This document shows, piece by piece, positions 1-8,044 of a DNA stretch of 64,000 bases (positions are counted from its first letter, which is position 1; each line of letters starts with the position of its first letter). The notes beneath the pieces were generated by a model. That model did no database searches and was not told where the DNA came from. It saw nothing but the letters and a program-made list of their open reading frames with translations. The translations under genes and the position numbers were made by a program. Source of the DNA: Bradyrhizobium betae (GTDB lineage Bacteria > Pseudomonadota > Alphaproteobacteria > Rhizobiales > Xanthobacteraceae). The stretch lies in contig NZ_CP044543.1 of the NCBI RefSeq assembly GCF_008932115.1, positions 1,240,001-1,304,000 on the forward strand, given 5' to 3'.

Positions 1-357
1 CGAGATGTCGGTGCCGTGGGCCGTGACCTTGTGCTCGCCGACATAGAACGGGCCGAGCACCGTGGTCTGGGTGGCGCCTTCGCGATCGCGGTGGTTGACC
101 GCGTCGACCAGCATGGAGACACCGAGCACGTCCGACAGCAGGATGAATTCCTGGCGGGTATCGGTGCATTTGTGGCCGGTGCGGGTCAGGAAATCGATGG
201 CGTATTCCCATTCCTCGAAGGTAAGACCGGTCTTGCTCACGTAATCGTGCAGCGACTTCACCAATTCCTGCAGCAGGAATTTGGCCCGCGGATCCGGCGT
301 GTTGTCGAAGCTCTGGACGACGGCTTCGGTGAGTTCGGTCTCGTTGAACTGGGTCAT
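1..357 (-). CDS. intradiol ring-cleavage dioxygenase, N-terminal part (cut by window start)
   Basis: The ATG at 355-357 opens 119 codons that run off the left edge. The translated start (MTQFNETELTEAVVQSF) and the later segments LLQELVKSLHDY, FEEWEYAIDFLTRTG, FILLSDVLGVSMLVD and TVLGPFY match the N-terminal helical dimerisation domain of catechol and hydroxyquinol 1,2-dioxygenases (Dioxygenase_N). These non-haem Fe(III) enzymes open catechol-type rings to muconates in aromatic degradation. The iron ligands (two Tyr, two His) lie in the missing C-terminal part, so catechol versus hydroxyquinol specificity cannot be decided. It is divergent from the hydrolase gene at 522. Confidence 0.88.
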   Translation of the reverse strand, partial: MTQFNETELTEAVVQSFDNTPDPRAKFLLQELVKSLHDYVSKTGLTFEEWEYAIDFLTRTGHKCTDTRQEFILLSDVLGVSMLVDAVNHRDREGATQTTVLGPFYVGEHKVTAHGTDIS

Positions 358-521
358 ATGCGTTTGCCCTCGCGTTTTTCTCGTTGGCCCGGATGGGCTC
401 CCTGGAGGCGTTCCAGGCTGGAGCCTACACCAGTCGGCGGGGCCGCGTTAAGCGCAACCGGCTTGGAATGCGACCGCCATTTCGGTATCAATTTTCCGGC
501 AAAACGCCCCGGAGGAAACTG

Positions 522-1796
522 ATGCTCGCCCCTACCCCCGCCTCGCCCGAATCCGTGGGCATGTCCAAGGCCGCGCTCGACCGCGTCGATGCGCATCTGA
601 AGAGCCGGTACATCGATGCCGGCCGTTTTCCGGGCACGCATCTGCTGGTCTATCGTCGCGGCAAGATCGCCCACAGCTCGGTGCAGGGCTTTGCGGACAT
701 CGAGCGCAAGGCGCCGGTCAAGGACGACACCATCTACCGCATCTATTCCATGACGAAGCCGCTCACCAGCGTTGCCTTCATGATGCTGGTCGAGCAAGGC
801 CTCGTCGCGATCGACGAACCCGTCTCCAAATACATTCCGGAATGGAAGGATCTCGGCGTGTTCGTCGCCGGCACCGCGCCTGCCTTCCTGACCCGGCCGC
901 CGACCCGGCCGATGCTGATCGTCGATCTGCTCCGCCACACCTCCGGGCTGACTTACGGTTTCCAGCAGCGCTCCAACGTCGATGCGGCCTATCGCGCCGA
1001 GAAGATCGGCGAGGTCGAGAAGTCAGGCACGCTGCAGACCATGATCGAGAGCCTTGCGAAAATCCCGCTGGAGTTCTCGCCGGGCGAGGCCTGGAATTAT
1101 TCGGTCTCGACCGACGTGCTCGGCTATCTCGTCGGCAAGATTTCGGGCATGCCGTTCGAACAGTTCCTCAAGGCACGGATCCTCGATCCGCTCGGAATGA
1201 CCGACACCGATTTCCACGTGCCGGCTTCCAAGGCACACCGCTTCGCGGCCTGCTATTCAGCTGACCCCGGCGGCGGATTGACCTTCCACGCCGGCCAGCG
1301 CCGCGAGGGCCTGACGCTGCAGGACGACCCGACCAGGAGTTCGTTCCTGTCGCCGCCCTCGCTCATCTCCGGAGGCGGCGGGCTGTGCTCGACGATGGCC
1401 GACTATCTCACCTTCTGCCGTGCGCTGCTCAATGGCGGCGAGCTTGGCGGCGTCAGGCTGCTCGGCCCGAAGACGCTGGCGTTGATGACGAGCAACCACA
1501 TTCCGGGCGGACGCGCGCTCCCCGAAGTGTCGCGCTCGATGTTCGCGGAAGCCGCCTATAACGGCATCGGCTTCGGTCTCGGCTTCGCCGTGACCATGCG
1601 CCCGGCGGAGACGCTGGTCGCCGGCAGCCCGGGCGAATACAATTGGGGCGGCGCGGCCACGACCTCGTTCTGGATCGATCCGGTCGAGGAACTCGTGACC
1701 ATCTTCATGACGCAGGTGCTGCCGTCGAGCGCCTATCCGATCCGGCGCGAGCTGCGCAGCATGGTGTATGCGGCGATCACCGAGAGCAATCTGTAG
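522..1796 (+). CDS. serine hydrolase of the class C beta-lactamase / EstB fold
   Basis: This is a 424-residue protein. I chose the ATG at 522 because GGAGGAAAC lies just upstream. It carries the S-x-x-K nucleophile motif as S76-M-T-K79, followed by the family segments LLRHTSGLTYGF and WNYSVSTDVLGYLVG (the Y-x-S/N element). Near the C-terminus YNWGGAATTSFW corresponds to the third active-site strand, with WGG instead of KTG. These features fit the beta-lactamase-related esterases and peptidases (Pfam Beta-lactamase). No signal peptide is evident, so it is probably a cytoplasmic esterase rather than an antibiotic resistance enzyme. The substrate is unknown. Confidence 0.9.
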   Translation: MLAPTPASPESVGMSKAALDRVDAHLKSRYIDAGRFPGTHLLVYRRGKIAHSSVQGFADIERKAPVKDDTIYRIYSMTKPLTSVAFMMLVEQGLVAIDEPVSKYIPEWKDLGVFVAGTAPAFLTRPPTRPMLIVDLLRHTSGLTYGFQQRSNVDAAYRAEKIGEVEKSGTLQTMIESLAKIPLEFSPGEAWNYSVSTDVLGYLVGKISGMPFEQFLKARILDPLGMTDTDFHVPASKAHRFAACYSADPGGGLTFHAGQRREGLTLQDDPTRSSFLSPPSLISGGGGLCSTMADYLTFCRALLNGGELGGVRLLGPKTLALMTSNHIPGGRALPEVSRSMFAEAAYNGIGFGLGFAVTMRPAETLVAGSPGEYNWGGAATTSFWIDPVEELVTIFMTQVLPSSAYPIRRELRSMVYAAITESNL

Positions 1797-1815
1797 GATC
1801 GCAAGCGCTCGTGTC

Positions 1816-1852
1816 ACGGGGCCCCGCGACGGATCGCGGGGCCCCGTTGTTG
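1816..1852 (+). terminator. strong hairpin terminator after the serine hydrolase
   Basis: Positions 1816-1829 and 1834-1847 form a perfect 14-bp inverted repeat around a CGGA loop, followed by TGTTGTT. It lies 20 bp after the hydrolase stop. The small-protein genes on the other strand converge on it, so it probably ends transcription from the left and may insulate both sides. Confidence 0.8.
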
Positions 1853-1858
1853 TTCCGC

Positions 1859-1939
1859 TCAGTGAAAATGACCGATCAGATAGACGCCACCGCCGATCAC
1901 GAGCACGGCCGGCACCGCCCACAAAATCAGAATTGGCAT
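1859..1939 (-). CDS. 26-residue single-span membrane peptide
   Basis: The ATG at 1937-1939 is preceded by a very strong ribosome binding site (GAGGAGG, spacing 6). It opens a 26-codon frame beginning MPILILWAVPAVLVIGGG and ending IGHFH. Almost the whole peptide is one hydrophobic segment of about 20 residues. It starts 12 bp after the stop of the 77-residue secreted protein gene at 1952-2185, so both probably share one stress-type promoter. No function can be assigned. The evidence is the ribosome binding site, the clean membrane segment and the operon position. Confidence 0.6.
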   Translation of the reverse strand: MPILILWAVPAVLVIGGGVYLIGHFH

Positions 1940-1951
1940 GTGTCATCCTCC

Positions 1952-2185
1952 TCAGTTTGACGTGCAGACCTTGACGGTCTTCATGCCGCTCTCGGCCTCG
2001 GTGCGCGACTTGTAGACCGTGCCCGACGGGCTCACGACGGTCATGGTCGTCTCCGTCGGCTTCTTGTCGACGATTGTGCACTTCTTCGTCTTGACGTCCT
2101 GGACGACGTAGAACTCGTCGGCCGCGAACGCGGGCAGGGAAAATGCAGCAATCATCAGCGCGGCAGTCGCAATCTTCATCTTCAT
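1952..2185 (-). CDS. small secreted protein of unknown function (77 aa)
   Basis: The ATG at 2183-2185 follows GGAGGAGAACGA. Residues 1-22 form a Sec signal peptide (MKMKIATAALMIAAFSLPAFA, cleavage after AFA). The mature part of about 55 residues has two cysteines (VKTKKCTIVD and KVCTSN), which could form a periplasmic disulfide. Many short alphaproteobacterial envelope proteins look like this, and no catalytic motif is visible. A perfect GGAAC-N17-CGTT element upstream points to general-stress control. It is divergent from the DUF1236 gene and followed by the 26-residue membrane peptide. Confidence 0.75.
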   Translation of the reverse strand: MKMKIATAALMIAAFSLPAFAADEFYVVQDVKTKKCTIVDKKPTETTMTVVSPSGTVYKSRTEAESGMKTVKVCTSN

Positions 2186-2231
2186 TTCGTTCTCCTCCAA
2201 TTGCCAGGCGTTCCTGCCTGGTCGATTCACA

Positions 2232-2257
2232 AACGGGAAAAAGCGGTAATTTGTTCC
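2232..2257 (-). promoter_or_regulatory. EcfG-type general-stress promoter (minus strand)
   Basis: Read on the minus strand this is GGAAC-N17-CGTT: GTTCC at 2253-2257 and AACG at 2232-2235 on the plus strand. The match to the alphaproteobacterial sigma-EcfG consensus is perfect. It sits 47-72 bp upstream of the 77-residue secreted protein. A second such element faces the other way 10 bp further on. Confidence 0.65.
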
Positions 2258-2266
2258 TGAGTAGAG

Positions 2267-2291
2267 GGAACGCCGTCTGCAGTGGGCGGTT
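2267..2291 (+). promoter_or_regulatory. EcfG-like promoter (plus strand)
   Basis: GGAAC at 2267-2271, a 16-bp spacer and GGTT at 2288-2291 match the sigma-EcfG consensus GGAAC-N16/17-CGTT except for the weakly conserved first base of the -10 element. It ends 32 bp before the DUF1236 start at 2324, a normal promoter-to-start distance. Confidence 0.55.
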
Positions 2292-2323
2292 GACGCCGCA
2301 CTTATTCCTGTGAGGAGAACAAG

Positions 2324-2668
2324 ATGAAGAAGCTGTTTCTGCTTTCCGCCGCGGCGGTGATGATCTCGACTGGCGCGTTCGCCCAGTCCACTGTGGTGAC
2401 CACCACCGGAACCGGTCACGCCGCCGTCGTTCAGATCGAGCCGGAGTACCGGACCAGGATCAAATCCTACGTCACCGAGCACCGCGTGCGGCCCGTCATG
2501 AAGAACGAGAAGATCATCGTCGGCGCGACGGTTCCAGGCGACGTGGAGCTCGAAGCTGTTCCGTCGGACTGGGGTCCGTCCCTGACGAAATATCGCTACG
2601 TCTACGCCGGCGAGCGCGTGATGCTGGTGGATCCGGCCACGCGGACGGTCGTTCAGGAAATCGATTGA
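2324..2668 (+). CDS. DUF1236 family secreted protein
   Basis: This 114-residue protein starts at an ATG preceded by GAGGAGAACAAG. Residues 1-20 form a signal peptide (MKKLFLLSAAAVMISTGAFA). The mature part has the DUF1236 pattern: a helix with IKSYVTEHRVRPV, then IIVGATVPGDVELEAVPSDWG, KYRYVYAGERVMLVDP and a terminal TVVQEID. The family is common in Rhizobiales, often as envelope proteins of unknown role. The EcfG-like promoter and the divergent secreted gene suggest a shared stress regulon. Confidence 0.85.
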   Translation: MKKLFLLSAAAVMISTGAFAQSTVVTTTGTGHAAVVQIEPEYRTRIKSYVTEHRVRPVMKNEKIIVGATVPGDVELEAVPSDWGPSLTKYRYVYAGERVMLVDPATRTVVQEID

Positions 2669-2684
2669 TCAAGACGTGATGGAT

Positions 2685-2708
2685 GGCGGTCGCCTCAAGG
2701 CGGCCGCC
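2685..2708 (+). terminator. GC-rich hairpin after the DUF1236 gene
   Basis: Arms at 2685-2695 and 2698-2708 pair over 11 bp with one wobble and a two-base loop. There is no T-run, so it could be a weak terminator or an RNA-stabilising hairpin. It overlaps the leader of the 30-residue peptide gene. Confidence 0.35.
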
Positions 2709-2722
2709 TCCCGGAGGCGACC

Positions 2723-2815
2723 ATGACATCGCATCGAGAGGCCCGGATCGCCGGTCTCAGCCTAGCGGCCGTTTACGCCGTATGCCTGTTACTGACCGCG
2801 ATCGGCATGATTTGA
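2723..2815 (+). CDS. 30-residue hydrophobic peptide
   Basis: The ATG at 2723 follows CCGGAGGCGACC, a reasonable ribosome binding site. The 30 codons start MTSHREARIAGLSLAAVYAV and end TAIGMI. A short basic head is followed by one membrane span of about 20 residues. It lies between the DUF1236 gene and the sensor kinase. No homology is recognised, so it may be a real small membrane protein or a chance frame. Confidence 0.4.
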   Translation: MTSHREARIAGLSLAAVYAVCLLLTAIGMI

Positions 2816-2962
2816 GGCACGGACGCCGGCGACCGCGCTGCAAAATCCCTTTTTCTGAACGGCTCGCCGAATGCGAAAATCATGGCGCAGCGCAAGTCCT
2901 GCCCGTATGGTCTGGCAAAATCATAATCCGGCGCAAATGCGCTGGAACCGGGACGTTCGCGT

Positions 2963-4471
2963 TTGCCAAAATTCACCTTGCCGGCCCGACTCGCTCTCCT
3001 GGTCGCGGGAACGACGCTGCCACTGATCGTGTTTGCGGTCGGCCTCGCCTACGCCAACTACCGCCAGGACCGCACCGACGCCACGCGCCGGGTGCTGGAG
3101 ACCGTCCGCAGCATGCGCCTCGTGCTCGACGCCGAGGTGCAGCGAATGACGGGCGGGTTGCAGGTGCTCGCGCTCAGCGATTCCTTGCGCAGCGGCGACT
3201 TCGACGGCTTCCGGCACCTCGCCGCGGGTTTCATCAACCAATATGGCGAAGACAGCATTCTTCTTCTGGCCGACCGGTCCGGGCATCAGCTCTTCTCGAC
3301 CGTGACGCCCGACACGGCGAGCCTGCCGCCGCGCAACAATCTCGAGATCGTCGAGCGGGTCTTTGCAAGCAAGGCGCCGCAATATTCCGATCTGTTCATA
3401 GGTTCGACCAAGAAGCGTCCGATCGTGACGGTCGAAGTTCCGGTGCTGCGCGACGGCGAGGTCATCTACACCCTTTCCTTCAGCCCGCCGCTCGACATCT
3501 TCCAGCAACTGGTCGACCGGCAACGGCCGGACGGGCAGTGGACGGTGTCGCTGCTGGACAGCAAGGGCTTCGTGTTCGCGCGCGCGCCCAATCCGAGCGA
3601 GACGTTCGGCAAGCAGGCGTCTCCCTCGCTGTACAACGCGATGTTTCGCGCGCCCGAGGCCGCATTGTCGACCGTCTCGCTCGAAGGCGTTGCGCTGGCC
3701 TCGGCCTACACGCGGTCGCGGCTGACCGGCTGGACCGTCGCGGCCGGTGTCGCCGAGAGCTCGTTGATCGCGCCGCTCTGGCGCAACATCGCGATCACCA
3801 GCCTGATCGGCGGCGTGCTGCTGTTGATCGGCCTCACCTTCGCGGTCAGGATGGCAACCACGATCGCGCGCGGCGACATGCTGCACAATCTGCTAATCGA
3901 CGAGCTCAACCATCGCGTCAAGAACACTTTAGCGCTGATGCAGGCGATCGCGGTGCAGACCTTCCGCAGCGCGAGCCGCGACGAGCGGATTAAGTTCGAG
4001 GGCCGCCTCGGCGCACTCGCCGAGGCGCACAATCTCCTCAGCCAGGAGAAATGGCAGGGCTCCGAGCTGAAGGACGTGATCGCGCGGGCGCTCCAGCCGT
4101 TCCTGCTCTCCGGCCCCGAACGTATCCGCATGACCGGCCCCACCGTACCGCTGTCACCGCGGCTCGCCGTTGTGCTGTCGATGATCGTGCACGAAATCGC
4201 CACCAACGCCGCGAAATATGGCGCGCTCTCCAACGAGACCGGGCGGGTCACGCTGGAATGGGAGGTGATCGCGGACACGCCAAAACCGCGGCTGCGGCTG
4301 ATCTGGACCGAGACCGGCGGCCCGCCGGTGACCGCTCCAGTGCAACGCGGCTTCGGCTCGCGCCTGATCGAGCGCAGCGCGCGCGACCAGCTCGGGGGCG
4401 AGGCGACGGTGGATTTTCTGCCGCGCGGCGTGGTCTGCACGGTCATCTGCGCGCTGGACGAGACGCGCTAG
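2963..4471 (+). CDS. membrane sensor histidine kinase, HWE / HisKA_2 type with periplasmic cache-like domain
   Basis: The protein has 502 residues and I read it from the TTG at 2963, which puts the first membrane helix (about residues 8-31) at the N-terminus. Residues 35-270 form a periplasmic sensor of cache type, followed by a second helix near 276-295. The phospho-acceptor is H317 in ELNHRVKN, the N-box is HEIATNAAKYGAL, and the W-x-E signature of the HWE subfamily appears as LIWTETGG. No response regulator is adjacent. In Rhizobiales such orphan kinases often feed the PhyR-EcfG stress pathway, which is only an inference here. Its 3' end is 17 bp from the convergent ccdA stop. Confidence 0.88.
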   Translation: MPKFTLPARLALLVAGTTLPLIVFAVGLAYANYRQDRTDATRRVLETVRSMRLVLDAEVQRMTGGLQVLALSDSLRSGDFDGFRHLAAGFINQYGEDSILLLADRSGHQLFSTVTPDTASLPPRNNLEIVERVFASKAPQYSDLFIGSTKKRPIVTVEVPVLRDGEVIYTLSFSPPLDIFQQLVDRQRPDGQWTVSLLDSKGFVFARAPNPSETFGKQASPSLYNAMFRAPEAALSTVSLEGVALASAYTRSRLTGWTVAAGVAESSLIAPLWRNIAITSLIGGVLLLIGLTFAVRMATTIARGDMLHNLLIDELNHRVKNTLALMQAIAVQTFRSASRDERIKFEGRLGALAEAHNLLSQEKWQGSELKDVIARALQPFLLSGPERIRMTGPTVPLSPRLAVVLSMIVHEIATNAAKYGALSNETGRVTLEWEVIADTPKPRLRLIWTETGGPPVTAPVQRGFGSRLIERSARDQLGGEATVDFLPRGVVCTVICALDETR

Positions 4472-4488
4472 CCGCAACGCGGAGGAAT

Positions 4489-5220
4489 CTACCCAATCGT
4501 CTGCAGTGCCGGGAACGTCTCCAGCAGCCAGATGCTCACATTCGAGACTGCGCCGGTGAGGAAGCCGATGCCGGTGATCACCATCAACACGCCCATGGCG
4601 CGCTCGACATTGACGAGATGGCCCTTCATGCGCGCGAACAGGGTCGAGAATTGCTCGATCATCAGCGCTGCGATCAGGAAGGGAATGCCGAGGCCGGCCG
4701 AATAGACCGCGAGCAATCCCGCTCCTTTGGTCACCGTCGCTTCGGCCGCGGCGATCGAGAGGATCGCGGCGAGGATCGGGCCGATGCACGGCGTCCAGCC
4801 GAAGGCGAAGGCGAGCCCCATGAGATAGGCGCCCCAGAGGCCGACGGGTTTGGGAATCGGCAGCCGTCCCTCGCGCATCAGCAGGCCGATACGCGTCAGT
4901 CCGAGGAAATGCAGGCCCATGACGATGATGACGATGCCGGCAAGGATCGACAGCTCGGCCGACCAGGCGCGGATCAGCCCGCCGACCAGCGAAGCGCTGG
5001 CGCCGAGCGCCACGAACACCGTCGAAAAGCCGAGGACGAACAGCAGCGCCGACATCATGATGGCGCGCTTGGAGGCCGAGGCCGGCTCGTCGCTCTCGAC
5101 ATGCTCGATCGTCGCGCCCGTCAGATAGATCAGATAGGGCGGAACGAGAGGCAGGACGCAGGGAGAGAGGAAGCTGACGAGGCCGGCAATCAGCGCCGCC
5201 GGGATCGAAACATTTTGCAT
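4489..5220 (-). CDS. ccdA: CcdA/DsbD-type cytochrome c biogenesis thiol transporter
   Basis: This 243-residue protein has six hydrophobic helices. The two signature proline-cysteine motifs are SPCVLPLVPPY (C21) and TPCIGPIL (C145), whose cysteines shuttle electrons from cytoplasmic thioredoxin across the inner membrane. The reductant keeps the CXXCH haem sites of apocytochromes c reduced before haem ligation. Its length and helix pattern match CcdA rather than full-length DsbD. It stands alone, with neither a thioredoxin-like CcmG nor other ccm genes beside it, but many c-type cytochromes in this window would need it. Confidence 0.93.
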   Translation of the reverse strand: MQNVSIPAALIAGLVSFLSPCVLPLVPPYLIYLTGATIEHVESDEPASASKRAIMMSALLFVLGFSTVFVALGASASLVGGLIRAWSAELSILAGIVIIVMGLHFLGLTRIGLLMREGRLPIPKPVGLWGAYLMGLAFAFGWTPCIGPILAAILSIAAAEATVTKGAGLLAVYSAGLGIPFLIAALMIEQFSTLFARMKGHLVNVERAMGVLMVITGIGFLTGAVSNVSIWLLETFPALQTIG

Positions 5221-5426
5221 GATGCAGTCGGAGCCATCTCAGGCCCTTTGGCCGCGCACTGGGAGTGCGCGTACACCGGAGCCGAACCGGCACTGGTGTA
5301 GCCGATGCCGGAAAATGCGCAACAGAGGCGCACAAAACCAGGGCTCCTCCCGATGCCGTCTGCGATCACAGATGCGGCACCGGGACGCGCACAAATCTCG
5401 CCAAAAAGCGAAATTCGGCGGCGCGG

Positions 5427-5693
5427 CTACTTCACCACGCGGAGCAGCGGACGCCGGGGCTGGTCCTGCGTCTGCTTGGAGGGGGACTGCGGATCGCTGG
5501 CAGCGCTCCGCAGCATTTCGTCGCACAGTGCCTTGAGATCGGCACCGTCAATTCCTTTGAGCTTCATCCGCACGTCGAGAATGACGACGGACAGCAGTTC
5601 GGCCGACTCACGGCTGTTGATCTCGTTGAGGACCTTGCGGCACCCCTCGAGCGTTTCCAGTACCGACTGCAACTGTTCGTCTGAATGCGACAC
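5427..5693 (-). CDS. hypothetical protein (88 aa)
   Basis: I chose the GTG at 5691-5693, preceded by GGAAAGAAC; the frame stays open upstream but has no better start. The product begins VSHSDEQLQSVLETLEGC and is mostly helical (KVLNEINSRESAELL, MKLKGIDGADLKALCDEML). It ends in a basic, proline-rich tail (PRRPLLRVVK). No signal peptide, membrane span or known motif is visible. It looks like a small cytoplasmic helical protein; I do not recognise its family. Confidence 0.55.
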   Translation of the reverse strand: MSHSDEQLQSVLETLEGCRKVLNEINSRESAELLSVVILDVRMKLKGIDGADLKALCDEMLRSAASDPQSPSKQTQDQPRRPLLRVVK

Positions 5694-6163
5694 CGGCGTT
5701 CTTTCCGTTGGTTCGGCCTGCGAGATATAGTTGTGGCGATCCCCTCGGCCCCCATGGAGCGGCGAGGATAGCATGAGGCGTCTGCGCCTCCGAACATGAT
5801 TTCGAAGTGTTTCTGCGCACTTCCAGCTGACATTGCCCCGCTGCGCGGTTGGCCACGATCATGAGTGTCAGGAGAGGAACGCCTGGAGATATGCGATTGA
5901 TCCATCGCGCAAAGCCGCAGCACTCGGGCGAGGACGCCCGTCATAGACGACGCCGACAATCCCGTAGCCATTTCAAGGCTCGCAACGGAACTCACGCGAC
6001 ACCCCTCACCCGGGCGATAGGTTGCCCGATTCCCAGCCCTTGGCGGCATCCAGATACCGTCAACGAGGTGATAAGGATGGCGTTCAAAACTCGCCGATCC
6101 CCAACCCGTCGTGGTTGTGGTTTGCCCCATATTCTGCCAGTTTAGCGACCCGAAGGGACTTGT
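5694..6163. other. 470-bp intergenic region
   Basis: This is the upstream region of both the 88-residue gene (minus) and the LysR gene (plus). Short open frames on both strands lack ribosome binding sites and plausible composition. AAGGGA at about 6152-6157 serves the LysR start. I see no convincing sigma-factor motif, RNA gene or repeat, apart from a small hairpin (GAGGCG/CGCCTC) near 5775-5790. Confidence 0.5.
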
Positions 6164-7210
6164 ATGCACTCCTTGGCGGAAAGGGGCGTTCCACTGGAGG
6201 AACGCCCAAAGATTAATATCAGCGGCCTCTCTGATTGGGATGCGGCTCGCATCTTCTTGGAAGTCGTTCGGTGCGGCAGTTTCCGCTCGGCGGCCGAGCG
6301 CCTGTCTCTATCGACCAACGCCGTCCGCCGCCGGATCGACGATTTCGAGCGCCAGACCGGCACCACCCTGTTCACCCGCGACGTTCACGGCACCCATCTG
6401 ACCGATGAGGGCGCCCTGGTGGTGTCAGCCGTGGAACGCATGGAGGCCGCGGCGTTCGACGTCCTGCGCGCCAGCGATTCGACGGCCAATGCCTTGTCCG
6501 GGGAGGTCCGCGTCGCCGTGACCGAGGGATTGGGGACGTTCTGGCTCGCCCCGCGGCTGGTCGAATTCCAGCAGGCCTATCCGAAAATCCTGGTCGACCT
6601 GCATTGCGCGATGCGCTCGGCCGACGTCTCGCGCCACGAGGCCGACGTCGCCATCCACCTGTCGCGGCCTTCGGCGCTCGACGTCAAGCTGGTGCGGCTC
6701 GGCCGCATGCATCTGATGTTCTGGGCCTCCAAGAGTTACGTTGAGAAATATGGCGCGCCGCGCTCCGCGGCGGAGTTGATCAAGCACCGCCTGGTGCTGC
6801 AATTCGCCGACCAGATCGCCGCCAAGGAAACCTTCGAGAGCTTCTTCCCGGGCGTACCGGAACGTGACCTTCTGGTCATGAAGACCAACGTCTCAAGCGC
6901 CAACTACTGGGCTGTCGCGAATGGAGCCGGCATCGGCGTATTCCCGAGCTATGCCATTGCGCTTGGCGGGAAGTTGATTCCACTGGAGGTCGAGCTGAAC
7001 CGACCGCTGGATATCTGGTTGTCCTACCACCCTGGTAGCGGCCGGATTCCCCGCGTGCGGCACATGATTGACTGGCTGATCGATGCTTTCAATCCGGCGC
7101 GCTTCCCGTGGTTTAAGGAAGAATTCGTGCACCCGCACGAATTCAAGGACTCGTATATGGGCGAACCCCTGACCCAGCTCTTCGGGGGGTTTTCAACCGA
7201 AGAACGATGA
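6164..7210 (+). CDS. LysR-family transcriptional regulator
   Basis: This is a 348-residue protein. The N-terminal winged helix-turn-helix (about residues 25-85) reads FLEVVRCGSFRSAAERL and STNAVRRRIDDFERQTGTTLF, the LysR signature. It is followed by a LysR substrate-binding domain (GEVRVAVTEGLGTFWLAPRL to about residue 300). The N-terminal extension of about 20 residues and a C-terminal tail of about 30 make it slightly longer than usual. The stop overlaps the start of the XRE gene (ATGA), so the two regulators are translationally coupled. No divergent target gene is adjacent, and the effector is unknown. Confidence 0.9.
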   Translation: MHSLAERGVPLEERPKINISGLSDWDAARIFLEVVRCGSFRSAAERLSLSTNAVRRRIDDFERQTGTTLFTRDVHGTHLTDEGALVVSAVERMEAAAFDVLRASDSTANALSGEVRVAVTEGLGTFWLAPRLVEFQQAYPKILVDLHCAMRSADVSRHEADVAIHLSRPSALDVKLVRLGRMHLMFWASKSYVEKYGAPRSAAELIKHRLVLQFADQIAAKETFESFFPGVPERDLLVMKTNVSSANYWAVANGAGIGVFPSYAIALGGKLIPLEVELNRPLDIWLSYHPGSGRIPRVRHMIDWLIDAFNPARFPWFKEEFVHPHEFKDSYMGEPLTQLFGGFSTEER

Positions 7211-7611
7211 GAAAAAGTATGAAGACAGCGGCGAAAAGAATGAAGCAGCGCAGTGCCGGCAAGCCGGACATTGAGCTTGGCAAGCGGATCCGTCTGCGGC
7301 GCGTCGAGATGAAGATCTCGCAGGCCGAGCTCGGCGAAAAGCTCGGCGTCAGCTTCCAGCAGGTCCAGAAATACGAGAAGGGCGTCAATCGCGTCGGCGC
7401 GGCTCGGCTTCAGCAGATCGCCACCGCCCTCGATGTGCCCGTGACCTTCTTCTATGACGGCGACAACAAGGCGCGCGAAGTCGAGAGCCTGCTGTTCCTC
7501 GACTCTGCGTTCAGCCTCCGCCTGCTGCGCGCCTACAGCAAGATCAAGGATCAGACGGTGCAGCGTCAGCTCGTCTCGCTGATGGAATCGATCGCGGCGA
7601 ACGAAGCCTGA
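7207..7611 (+). CDS. XRE-family helix-turn-helix regulator
   Basis: This 134-residue protein begins at the ATG overlapping the LysR stop; a second ATG at 7219 is possible. The HTH domain (about residues 22-75) reads GKRIRLRRVEMKISQAELG, then LGVSFQQVQKYEKG and RVGAARLQQIATALDVPVTFFY. The C-terminal part (FLDSAFSLRLLRAYSKIKD, RQLVSLMESIAA) resembles the PraR-type regulators of rhizobia, which govern biofilm and surface traits. That functional parallel is by family only. The start overlap makes co-expression with the LysR gene likely. Confidence 0.85.
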   Translation: MRKSMKTAAKRMKQRSAGKPDIELGKRIRLRRVEMKISQAELGEKLGVSFQQVQKYEKGVNRVGAARLQQIATALDVPVTFFYDGDNKAREVESLLFLDSAFSLRLLRAYSKIKDQTVQRQLVSLMESIAANEA

Positions 7612-8044
7612 TCGATCGACGGTCTGGCCTCCAAGACCTGTGTTGAAGGCCGACGTCAAAGGCCGATGTTCAATCCACCGCGTCACGGGGGCGCGGCCGG
7701 ATTGAACGAGGCCTGCCGGATCAGATTTGGGCCTGCGCGCCATCGGCGCGCGGCATCGGCTTTTCAGGGCGGCTTCGCCGCCCTTTTTCTTGGCCGCCCT
7801 TTTTCCTGGCCGCCTGCCGGCCATTCGTCGCGGATTTCGCGAACCGATCCCGCCCCTGCCGCGACCCAACCGAGAGTCCTCGCACCAACCTGCGGGGCTT
7901 TCGAATGCGGTGCTTAATGGGACCTCAACACTGGTGCCGTAATTTCCCGCCGATTTTGCGAATCGGCGCACGCCGCGCGGCGCGCCGGAATTGCCAATGC
8001 GAGCGCCCGTCAGGGCCTCGTTTCCATGGGGAAGATTGCGACAC
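7612..8044. other. 433-bp intergenic region with a terminator
   Basis: After the XRE stop there is a short region rich in GGCC repeats, the hairpin at 7767-7789, then a C-rich stretch and the leader of the L,D-transpeptidase gene. No open frame in it has a ribosome binding site. I see no clear promoter motif. Confidence 0.5.
7767..7789 (+). terminator. Rho-independent terminator of the LysR-XRE operon
   Basis: GGGCGGC-TTC-GCCGCCC followed by TTTTT is a 7-bp perfect GC stem and a T-run, the textbook intrinsic terminator. It lies 156 bp past the XRE stop. Confidence 0.8.

Noticed and set aside
522..1796. Calling this an antibiotic-resistance beta-lactamase
   Set aside because: No signal peptide and WGG in place of KTG point to an esterase-type member of the fold.
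5849..6145. Plus-strand open frame of about 98 codons upstream of the LysR gene
   Set aside because: There is no ribosome binding site, the translation is basic and low in hydrophobic residues, and there is no recognisable domain.
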